DNA of 48,957 bases, taken from NCBI GenBank assembly GCA_002483085.1, contig DLHF01000017.1, positions 85,958 to 134,914 on the forward strand. Direction: 5' to 3'. How positions within the stretch are numbered: position 1 is the first letter of the stretch; each line of letters begins with the position of its first letter. The position numbers and the translations under genes are program-made. Below, in pieces: positions 42,408 to 48,957 of this stretch. The notes beneath the pieces were generated by a model. It searched no databases. It saw nothing but the letters and a program-made list of their open reading frames with translations, and was not told the origin of the DNA. This stretch comes from Ignavibacteria bacterium UBA7675 (GTDB taxonomy: Bacteria > Bacteroidota > Ignavibacteria > Kapaibacteriales > UB7675).

Positions 42408-43139
42408 TTACATCGTCACTTTCAGGCCAAACAGCAGCTTTGCATCGTGCTTTTTCTTATCGGGCGGCACGATGTTTTCAAATGTATTACTGATAGATGT
42501 GCGCAGCGAAACAACCGAGCTCAGCGGGACATCGAACGTGACCAACGTGTTCCAGCGAAAATCCTCTGACGAGGAAAGCGACGGCTGAAAAAACGTCGTG
42601 TGAGTGATCACCAGATAAGTATTCAGCAGAATATGCCGACCCTTCAGGCGAAAAGAACCGCGACCAGTGCGCACGGGATCGAGATTTGCCGTTGGTTCGT
42701 ACTCTGTGGCATCAAACAGCGCAGCAGCAGAGAGCGACACCTCGTTTGTGGTATCGTGCCAGAACAGCCATTTCAGTCCGCCGCCTGTTTGCCAGCGCAG
42801 ATCAATCTGGCGTTGGAAGTTGGTCTCTGCGGTACCGAGCACAAAAGGGGAGAGCACTGTTTCCGGCCAGAAGTCTACGGTTGTAGCGCCGAGCAAGAGC
42901 TGCTGATTTTTGATTGCGTCCTGCTCGCCATAAGCGAATTCGCCGTGAAAGCCTACTTCCACAACGCTGTCGAGCGTGGAGACATCTCCGCGCAGTGTAA
43001 AGAATTGTGTTTCTACATTGCCGGTCTGCACAATTGCTTCGGCGGCAAGACTTCCACCCCAGTCGTGGTGATTTTTTTGCGCTGACGCCGGAAGCACGGC
43101 AACAACAAACGCACAACAAAGTGTAGCAAGTTTTTTCAT
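42408..43139 (-). CDS. DUF481-family outer-membrane protein
   Basis: 243 residues with a clear signal peptide (MKKLATLCCAFVVAVLPASA). The rest fits DUF481, a small beta-barrel family: GGSLAAEAIVQTGNVETQFF, GEFAYGEQDAIKNQQLLLG, LGTAETNFQRQIDLRWQTGG. It ends with an alternating strand, LFGLKVTM. The family's function is not established. ATG 43139 has CGGAGAA upstream, and a TATTTTTG box lies 33 bases further up. Confidence 0.82.
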   Translation of the reverse strand: MKKLATLCCAFVVAVLPASAQKNHHDWGGSLAAEAIVQTGNVETQFFTLRGDVSTLDSVVEVGFHGEFAYGEQDAIKNQQLLLGATTVDFWPETVLSPFVLGTAETNFQRQIDLRWQTGGGLKWLFWHDTTNEVSLSAAALFDATEYEPTANLDPVRTGRGSFRLKGRHILLNTYLVITHTTFFQPSLSSSEDFRWNTLVTFDVPLSSVVSLRTSISNTFENIVPPDKKKHDAKLLFGLKVTM

Positions 43140-43171
43140 AATGTTCTCCGATTGTTTGAGTACAGGAAAGA

Positions 43172-43179
43172 CAAAAATA
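43172..43179 (-). promoter_or_regulatory. -7 element of the DUF481 gene
   Basis: TATTTTTG on the minus strand fits TAnnTTTG, giving a leader of about 27 bases before ATG 43139. At the -33 position only TTC is found (19 bases away), so it is a partial match. Confidence 0.42.
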
Positions 43180-43229
43180 CAGAAATTTGGAGGAATGCGA
43201 AGAAGTAACTCCTACGTGGTGTTGGTGTC

Positions 43230-43245
43230 GTGCAGTTCGCTGCAC
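43230..43245. other. Hairpin with TTCG loop in divergent spacer
   Basis: GTGCAG-TTCG-CTGCAC is a perfect six-base-pair stem with a stable tetraloop, between the DUF481 and S10 peptidase genes. No T-run follows. Function unclear. Confidence 0.35.
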
Positions 43246-43354
43246 AAAACATCACAGCAGCAAGGCATCTGATTTCGTGCTTCCACACAACCGCTTTTTC
43301 GCGTAAATTCTAGACTTCCTCCAACAACCTGTTTCACAATTTTACGATGACATT

Positions 43355-44827
43355 ATGGCGGATACATCTGTAGACAACGCGACAGCCGACAAGAAATCTC
43401 CTGGTACAGAGCTGCCCGTACCCGAGCCCCTAACACGCAGCCACACAATGACAGTAGGCGGAGCAACGCTCGACTACACGACAACAACTGGCTGCATGAG
43501 CTTGAAGGACGGGGAAGGTAACCACAAAGCAAATGTGTTTTACATTGCCTACACAAAGAGCAATATCCACGACACATCGCACCGCCCGATTACGTTTGCA
43601 TTCAACGGCGGCCCTGGCTCCTCATCGGTATGGCTGCACCTCGGAGCTCTGGGACCGCGCATGGTACAGCTCGGCGAAGAAGGCGAAGCACTACCGCCGC
43701 CGTATCGCATAGTCGACAATCCCGACTCGTGGTTGGAGTTTACCGATCTCGTGTTCATCGACCCAGTAGGCACGGGCTACAGCCGCCCGGCCAAAGATGA
43801 AAAGCGCGAGCAATTTCACGGAGTAGAAGAAGATGTCACCTCGGTAGGGGAATGTATCCGGCTGTACACCTCGCAATACAATCGCTGGCTCTCGCCTAAG
43901 TTTCTATCAGGCGAAAGTTATGGTACTACTCGTGCTGCTGGCCTGGCGTCGTATATGCAGGAGCGCTATGGAATGTATATGAACGGCATCCTGCTCATCT
44001 CGGTAGTTCTGCAATTCCAGACCCTGCACTTTGTACCGGGCAATGACCTACCGTATATACTGTATGTACCGGCATATGCTGCCACAGCGTGGTACCACAA
44101 CAGGCTGGCGCCAGAACTGCAAGCGAACCTCGAACAAACGCTGGACGAAGTGCGGGAATGGTGCAGCACGACCTATATGATAGCACTCTCAAAAGGCGAT
44201 CTGCTCTCCGGCGATGAGCGCGCCGCCATAGCCGAAACACTGGCGCGCTATACAGGGCTCTCCACTAATTTCATCCTTCGCACCGGACTCCGTATCTCGC
44301 TGCTCAGGTTTGTAAAAGAGCTACTGCGCGATGAACACCGCACTGTAGGGCGGCTCGATAGCCGCTTTAAGGGCATTGACCGCGACGCAGCAGGTGAAGA
44401 ATTTGAATATGATCCGAGCTACGATACTGCTATCCTCGGCCCATTTACTGCGGCACTTAACCACTACATCCGCACCGATCTCGGCTACGAAAGCGATATG
44501 GTGTACGAGATACTTACCTCCGGCGTTCACCCGTGGAACTGGGGCTCGGCAGACAAGGGCTTTGTCAATGTGGCTGAACAACTGCGCGAAGCCATGACAA
44601 AGAACCCATTCCTGAAGGTGTTTGTCGCCAATGGCTACTACGACCTCGCTACGCCGTTCTCTGCGGCGGAATACACAATGAACCATCTCGGGCTCGATGC
44701 TTCGCTGCGGAGCAATCTGACAATGGCGTACTACGAGGCCGGACACATGATGTATATCCAGCGCACATCGCGGGAAAAACTGCGCGCCGATGTGGTGAAA
44801 TTTGTGGGCGAGGCAGTGCAGAAATAA
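43355..44827 (+). CDS. S10-family serine carboxypeptidase, no signal peptide
   Basis: 490 residues. An alpha/beta-hydrolase that removes C-terminal residues from peptides. Signature pieces: FAFNGGPGSSSVWLHLGALG (oxyanion hole), FIDPVGTGYS, and the nucleophile Ser188 in SGESYG. The acid is probably Asp in ANGYYDLATP, and the His is in EAGHMMY near the end. It begins MADTSVDNATADKKSPG with no signal sequence, although most characterised S10 enzymes are vacuolar or secreted and acid-active. The upstream sequence gives no obvious Shine-Dalgarno, so a different start is possible but no in-frame signal peptide exists. Confidence 0.92.
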   Translation: MADTSVDNATADKKSPGTELPVPEPLTRSHTMTVGGATLDYTTTTGCMSLKDGEGNHKANVFYIAYTKSNIHDTSHRPITFAFNGGPGSSSVWLHLGALGPRMVQLGEEGEALPPPYRIVDNPDSWLEFTDLVFIDPVGTGYSRPAKDEKREQFHGVEEDVTSVGECIRLYTSQYNRWLSPKFLSGESYGTTRAAGLASYMQERYGMYMNGILLISVVLQFQTLHFVPGNDLPYILYVPAYAATAWYHNRLAPELQANLEQTLDEVREWCSTTYMIALSKGDLLSGDERAAIAETLARYTGLSTNFILRTGLRISLLRFVKELLRDEHRTVGRLDSRFKGIDRDAAGEEFEYDPSYDTAILGPFTAALNHYIRTDLGYESDMVYEILTSGVHPWNWGSADKGFVNVAEQLREAMTKNPFLKVFVANGYYDLATPFSAAEYTMNHLGLDASLRSNLTMAYYEAGHMMYIQRTSREKLRADVVKFVGEAVQK

Positions 44828-45216
44828 GAAGACACAAAGAGATTTTTGCGCCTCGGTCTCCGAAACAGCGTTTGGCCTCTGCACCGCGCAGCAAAGCCGC
44901 CGCGTGGTAGTTCAAATTTTATCGCAATAAGATTAGGAATGGTGCGCGAACAAATACTCAACTAAACGTAAAAGGTAACTCCAGACATCCAATCTTCGCA
45001 ATTTTTTGAAGATACAACAGGTTCCCCCGAGTAGTAGTTTGTGTCGGTACAATGCGGAAAAGATAGTTGCAGAGTTTCAATGTATTATCTGGTATTTCCA
45101 CCAGTTTGCGAATCAGCTACCAACTGCTCTTTTCTTCTCATTCACCTTCGCGGTGGATTGAACATGACCGTAAAAAAGCTACTACTACCTGTTTTGTTTC
45201 AAAAGGGAAAAAGATC
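44828..45216. other. Intergenic stretch with repeat copy H
   Basis: About 390 bases. The first 90 hold repeat copy H. The rest, up to the small gene at 45217, contains open frames without domain or binding site. Nothing else seen. Confidence 0.5.
44847..44916 (-). repeat. Dispersed intergenic repeat, copy H
   Basis: Reverse orientation: TGCGCCTCGGTCTCCGAAAC, then GGCCTCTGCACCGCGCAG, then CCGCCGCGTGGTAGTTCA. It begins about 20 bases past the stop of the S10 peptidase gene. Confidence 0.7.
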
Positions 45217-45444
45217 ATGGAGCGCTATGCAAATCGCGGAGGGAACTCCGGAGTAACAGCTTATGAAATTGGGAATACTTCGATCACCGTTCAATTTCAG
45301 GACGGAGCGACCTACCTGTACACTTATGCAAGTGCAGGAGCAAACAACATTGAGCAAATGAAAAGATTGGCGATAGCGGGACAAGGATTGGGCAGCTTTA
45401 TCAGTACACACGTCAGAAAGGGCTATGAGCGCAAATTGCGGTAA
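45217..45444 (+). CDS. Small conserved protein, KTSC-like
   Basis: 75 residues from ATG 45217, with AAAAGGGAAAAAG upstream. The frame continues left to 45067 but that part looks non-coding. The pattern VTAYEIGNTSITVQFQDG, TYLYTYASAG and GQGLGSFIS, then VRKGYERKL resembles small beta-alpha KTSC-type proteins. Function unknown; no signal peptide or membrane span. It converges on the NtrY-like kinase gene. Confidence 0.7.
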   Translation: MERYANRGGNSGVTAYEIGNTSITVQFQDGATYLYTYASAGANNIEQMKRLAIAGQGLGSFISTHVRKGYERKLR

Positions 45445-45481
45445 AGACGCGACCAAATTCATAAGCATGTAGAAATAATTC

Positions 45482-46831
45482 TCACAGCCGTATTGTGAAC
45501 GTCGTACCTGTTCCCGGCTCGGACTGCACGCCAATTGTACCGCGATGAGCGTGCACGATCTGCCGCGTAATGCTCAGCCCTACGCCCGAGCCATCTTTCC
45601 TTGTTGTGAAAAACGGCACAAATATTTTCTCAAGTACTTCCGCACTCATGCCAGCGCCATTATCGCGCACGACCAGCAGCGCCTTATCTACACCACTGCG
45701 GCTGGCCACAAGATCGATACGCGGCTGCTCCACTTGCGCCACAGCTTCCACAGCATTCAGCAGCAGATTGATAAGCGCCTGTTCCAGCAGAGCGGGATCG
45801 GCAGAAAGCCCTACGTCATCGGGCTCGCATCGCACCACGAGGTTGATACCCCGCTTTTCCATGTCCGGGCGCACGAGTTCGCACACACGATCCAACAATT
45901 CGCGCGCGCGAACGGCCAGTACAACTGGTGGAGGCACGCGCAACAGCTTGCGGTAAGACTCTACAAAACGCATCAGACCACGACTGCGCTTTTCAATAGC
46001 GTGCAGCGCGCCAGCTATACTTTCGGCTGTGCCGGGCTCTCCGCGATAGGAAGCAAACAGTGTTCCGGCAGTAGAAGCAAGCGAGGCAATAGGCGTGATA
46101 GAATTCATAATTTCGTGTGTGAGCACGCGGGCGAGTTTCTGCCACGATTCAATCTCTTGTCTGTCGAGTTCGCTTTGGATATTGTGGAGCGACACAAGCG
46201 TGTACATCTGCTCGCGAAGCATGAATTGCGTAGCGTGCAATAGCAGGTGAATCGCCTCACCGTCGATATCGAACCGCACCAGCGCACGGTCGTCGATGTG
46301 CAGCGACACGAGCTTCTCTGCAAGCCCGGCGGGAACCTGCCGCAAATGAGTAGGTGGCTCCGGGCGCCGCCCGGCACTGCGCCCCGCAAGAGCATGGAAG
46401 AGATACACCGCCGCATCGTTTACAAGCGTGATGGCGCCATTGGTCTCAAAAGCGATAAGCCCTACTTCCACATGCTGTACCACACGGCGCAGATACAGAA
46501 ATTGCGCTTCCTTTTCCGAACGCGCACCCTGGAACTTCCGCATCACATTGGCAAAGGCCGTGCGCAGCTCGCTGAAAGCCTTGCCGCCGCCCACATTGGC
46601 AAAACTCTGCGTAAAATCGTTGTACTCGATGGCATCCAGAAACCGCGCGAGATCGCGGCTTGTCTTCTCCACATAGCGGACAAGCGATACAATCTGAAAC
46701 ACCACCACCAGCCCGAAAAGCGTCGTGGTAAAGTAAAATGATGTTGAAAGTATCAGCAGCAGAAACGCTGAAATACAGGCCGTAAGCAGCAGTATGCGTA
46801 GCGCGCACTGGACGCGGAAATTGGCAATCAT
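45482..46831 (-). CDS. NtrY-like sensor histidine kinase
   Basis: 449 residues. Two membrane spans close together at about 12-30 and 34-50, with almost no periplasmic loop, so it probably senses inside the cell or membrane. A PAS-like segment lies at about 115-220 (VEVGLIAFETNGAITLVNDA). The phosphoacceptor is His239 in VLTHEIMNSITPI. ATPase boxes: LLNLLNAVE-like stretch ALINLLLNAVEAV, VRDNGAGM, FVPFFTTRKDGSGVGLS. The gene follows the sigma-54-type regulator gene by about 40 bases and should control it. Confidence 0.92.
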   Translation of the reverse strand: MIANFRVQCALRILLLTACISAFLLLILSTSFYFTTTLFGLVVVFQIVSLVRYVEKTSRDLARFLDAIEYNDFTQSFANVGGGKAFSELRTAFANVMRKFQGARSEKEAQFLYLRRVVQHVEVGLIAFETNGAITLVNDAAVYLFHALAGRSAGRRPEPPTHLRQVPAGLAEKLVSLHIDDRALVRFDIDGEAIHLLLHATQFMLREQMYTLVSLHNIQSELDRQEIESWQKLARVLTHEIMNSITPIASLASTAGTLFASYRGEPGTAESIAGALHAIEKRSRGLMRFVESYRKLLRVPPPVVLAVRARELLDRVCELVRPDMEKRGINLVVRCEPDDVGLSADPALLEQALINLLLNAVEAVAQVEQPRIDLVASRSGVDKALLVVRDNGAGMSAEVLEKIFVPFFTTRKDGSGVGLSITRQIVHAHRGTIGVQSEPGTGTTFTIRL

Positions 46832-46870
46832 GATATGTGCCTGTGAAGCGTATTGGAAAAGCGGCGACGG

Positions 46871-48247
46871 CTACAGATTGTACTTCTTTAACCGCCGGTA
46901 CAGCGATGTCCGTGTCAGCCCCAGTTCCTCTGCGGCCAAGCTGATATTGCCGTTGTGCTTGCGCAGCACGCGGCGAATGGCCTCTTTTTCAATATGGTCG
47001 AGGTTCGAGCCCGCAGATGCTGGTTCATCAGCAGCAGCCAGAGCAGTCGAAGGCAGAAAAAAGTCGCCGGGTTCCAGCACATTACCTTCAGAGAGAATAA
47101 CGGCGCGCTCTACAGCGTGCTGAAGTTCTCGCACATTGCCCGGCCACGCATGGCGCTCCAGCACGACCATTGTTGCAGGCGAAACAAATTTGGCCTCTTT
47201 TTTGTACTTCCGACAATATACAGCGAGAAAATGTTCTACGAGTGGTGGAATGTCCTCGGGCCGATCACGTAGCGCAGGGATATAAATTTCCACAGTATTC
47301 ATGCGGTACAGTAAATCCTGGCGGAATGTACGCGAGCCGACCATATCGTGCAAAGGCATATTCGTAGCGCAGATAAGGCGGATATCTATGGGTGTGCTGC
47401 GGCTGGCTCCAAGGCGCGTCACTTGGCGGTTTTGCAGCACAGTGAGAAGTTTAGCCTGCAATGGCAGCGAGAGATTGCCGATTTCGTCGAGGAACAATGT
47501 TCCGCCCATAGCCAGCTCAAAGCGTCCTGCGCGATCCTGCCGAGCATCGGTAAAGGCGCCTTTTACATAGCCGAACATTTCGCTCTCGAACAGCGTTTCG
47601 CTTATAGCGCCCATATCGACCGAGAGGAATACATCGTGCAATCGGTGCGATTCGCGGTGAATAGCGCGCGCTATCAGCTCTTTGCCAGTACCGTTTTCGC
47701 CGAGAATCAGAATATTGGCATCTGTGGCAGCTACCTTGCGGATCATGTCTAGCACACGGCGCATCTGTGCCGACGGGCCAATAATATCTCGAAAAGGCTG
47801 TAGCAGCTCTTCGTGCAGTGCTCCCTGCCGCGTGCGCAAGTGCTCTACCTCGCGCCGAGAGGCACGCAGAGCAACAGCGGATGACACAGTAGCCAGCAGC
47901 TTTTCGTTCTGCCAGGGCTTCAGCACAAAGTCGGTTGCCCCTTGCTTTATAGCCCGAACAGCGAGTTCTACATCGCCATAGGCTGTAATCAGGATCACAA
48001 CGGCATCTGGATCGCGGCTGTGTACATAGTCCAACCAGCGGAAGCCTTCTTCCCCGTGGCTTCGGCCTTCGGCAAAATTCATATCGAGCAGAACAACATC
48101 GAACAGTTCGCGGTCGAGTACCACGGGCAAGCGCGTAGGATCGCTCTCGGTGTGCACAGTGCAATAGTGCTGCTGTAGCAACAAACGTGCTGCAAGCAAC
48201 ACATCTTCGTCGTCGTCCACAATAAGTATTGAAGCAGTGTCGGCCAT
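46871..48247 (-). CDS. NtrC/AtoC-type sigma-54-dependent response regulator (GAFTDA variant)
   Basis: 458 residues. Receiver domain 1-120 with acidic DDDED at 11-15, phosphoacceptor Asp55 (VVLLDMNF) and Lys110 (FVLKPW). AAA+ domain about 150-385: Walker A GENGTGKEL (183-191), the sigma-54 contact loop GAFTDA at 230-235 (canonical GAFTGA), Walker B TLFLDEIG, and the HAWPGNVREL motif near 370. The Fis-type helix-turn-helix ends the protein (NISLAAEELGLTRTSLYRRL). It should activate sigma-54 promoters when phosphorylated by the kinase encoded next. I have seen GAFTDA remembered as common in Bacteroidota regulators, so the change may be a lineage trait and not a defect. Confidence 0.94.
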   Translation of the reverse strand: MADTASILIVDDDEDVLLAARLLLQQHYCTVHTESDPTRLPVVLDRELFDVVLLDMNFAEGRSHGEEGFRWLDYVHSRDPDAVVILITAYGDVELAVRAIKQGATDFVLKPWQNEKLLATVSSAVALRASRREVEHLRTRQGALHEELLQPFRDIIGPSAQMRRVLDMIRKVAATDANILILGENGTGKELIARAIHRESHRLHDVFLSVDMGAISETLFESEMFGYVKGAFTDARQDRAGRFELAMGGTLFLDEIGNLSLPLQAKLLTVLQNRQVTRLGASRSTPIDIRLICATNMPLHDMVGSRTFRQDLLYRMNTVEIYIPALRDRPEDIPPLVEHFLAVYCRKYKKEAKFVSPATMVVLERHAWPGNVRELQHAVERAVILSEGNVLEPGDFFLPSTALAAADEPASAGSNLDHIEKEAIRRVLRKHNGNISLAAEELGLTRTSLYRRLKKYNL

Positions 48248-48347
48248 AGAATAGTCGATAACAGTAACAGGCAGATAAGAGCAGAATATCGGTTAAACGA
48301 AGAGAGTTCGGAAAGTTTCGATGAAATCCGGGACTTGCATTCCTATA

Positions 48348-48368
48348 GTATGCTCCGGCAGAGCATAC
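48348..48368. promoter_or_regulatory. Perfect 8-bp dyad in the divergent spacer
   Basis: GTATGCTC (48348-48355) and GAGCATAC (48361-48368) are exact inverted repeats around CGGCA, between the NtrC-type gene (leftward) and the TPR gene (rightward). No T-run follows. A regulator binding site shared by both genes is possible. Confidence 0.45.
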
Positions 48369-48458
48369 CTAGTAAAATTGTGTTTTTAGCGCCCCCGGTG
48401 CTATTTTAGCCGTACCGCTCTACTCCGGAAGGTCCGGAAAACTTTAACAGGCATCAGC

Positions 48459-48957
48459 ATGACGTCCATATCTCCAACATTTGCATTACAGGCTCATACA
48501 CTTCTCGAAGGCGGACAGCCGGTTGAAGCTATTTCTCTATGTGAACAGGGAATTGAGGTCTATCCAGATTACGCAACCGCTTATACCATACTGGCAAAGG
48601 CTTATCGCCTTACCGGCGATATACGCGCAGCGGTAGGCAGCATTGAGCGCGGGCTACAACGCCTGCCTTTGGATCGCGGACTGCTACGCCTGCACTCGCA
48701 AATGCAGACACCTACCAGCGAGCAATCCGGTCAACAGGAACCTGAATCGCTTGGGATAGCCAAGCCTGATCAGCCTGATATCGAACTGCCCGAAACGGAA
48801 CAACCGGATATCGAACTGCCCGAAATAGAGCAACCGGAAATTCAACTGCCCGAAACGGAACAACCGGATATCGAACTGCCCGAAACGGAGCAACCGGAAA
48901 TTCAACTGCCCGAAACGGAACAGCCGGAAATCGAACTGCCCGAAACGGAACAGCCGG
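48459..48957 (+). CDS. TPR protein with decapeptide repeats (3' end outside window)
   Basis: Translated by eye from ATG 48459; 166 codons are visible without a stop. Residues about 5-80 form two TPR-type helix pairs (LQAHTLLEGGQPVEAISLCE, then YTILAKAYRLTGDIRAAVGS). From about residue 107 the sequence is a run of near-identical ten-residue units of the form PDIELPETEQ. No signal peptide. The acidic, proline-spaced run is probably an extended linker or interaction segment. Function unknown. Confidence 0.75.
   Translation, partial: MTSISPTFALQAHTLLEGGQPVEAISLCEQGIEVYPDYATAYTILAKAYRLTGDIRAAVGSIERGLQRLPLDRGLLRLHSQMQTPTSEQSGQQEPESLGIAKPDQPDIELPETEQPDIELPEIEQPEIQLPETEQPDIELPETEQPEIQLPETEQPEIELPETEQP
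48777..48957 (+). repeat. 30-bp coding tandem repeat (runs off the window)
   Basis: At least six 30-base units (gatatcgaactgcccgaaac is the first part of one). They differ at a few positions, giving Asp/Glu and Glu/Gln changes that keep the reading frame. The array is cut by the window edge. Confidence 0.9.

Noticed and set aside
48684..48905. Leftward 73-codon open frame made of FGQFDIRLFR-like units
   Set aside because: Reverse reading of the coding 30-bp repeat of the TPR gene.
48777..48957. CRISPR array
   Set aside because: Units are directly adjacent with no spacers and are in frame within a protein gene.

Overview
The window looks like chromosome from a Bacteroidota/Chlorobi-type bacterium, most likely the Ignavibacteria–Kapabacteria side; this placement is an inference. 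The signs are two secreted proteins with Por/type IX secretion C-terminal sorting domains, a 14-repeat SBBP propeller protein with a DUF7948-like N-terminus, an NtrC-type regulator with GAFTDA in place of GAFTGA, and promoters of the form TTG-N19-TAnnTTTG. No phage, transposase, rRNA or CRISPR array is visible. One tRNA gene (Ser-GCT) is present.

Layout. 1-9.5 kb: an aldo/keto reductase with a TPR tail, a structured intergenic stretch, then a leftward cell-surface block (two PD40 propeller lipoproteins, an outer-membrane protein with two OmpA-like regions, and a large sorting-domain protein). 10-14 kb: an ECF sigma factor with a membrane-anchored partner, facing an OmpR/histidine-kinase pair whose genes overlap by ATGA. 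14-21.5 kb: the SBBP/dockerin giant, a gene encoding only its N-terminal domain, tRNA-Ser, acylphosphatase and a second sorting-domain protein. 21.8-31.2 kb: a secreted M24 aminopeptidase, then the rightward run pfkA, DUF1844, nadK, pyk, followed by an MscS channel, a tiny membrane protein and a malic enzyme with phosphotransacetylase domain. 31.3-37.5 kb: a GNAT acetyltransferase, a membrane protein, a PaiB-like flavin protein, nrfHA (ammonia-forming nitrite reductase) and divergent fumC. 37.7-48.9 kb: an outer-membrane barrel, a bacterial eRF1/Vms1-like protein, two DinB proteins, a DUF481 protein, an S10 carboxypeptidase without a signal peptide, a small conserved protein, an NtrY/NtrC-like pair, and a TPR protein that runs off the window inside a 30-bp coding repeat.

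How it fits together. Phosphofructokinase, pyruvate kinase, malic enzyme, fumarase and NAD kinase describe a central carbon and redox core. NrfHA would let the cell use nitrite as electron acceptor and make ammonium. Much of the rest is envelope and secreted protein.

The least expected features are: a dispersed family of about 70-bp intergenic repeats present in both orientations, mostly just downstream of genes; a stand-alone DUF7948-like domain gene; an Nrf catalytic subunit with CxxCH at the first heme; a Vms1-like protein with GGWSQ and a zinc ribbon; a predicted near-leaderless promoter; and several perfect intergenic dyads.
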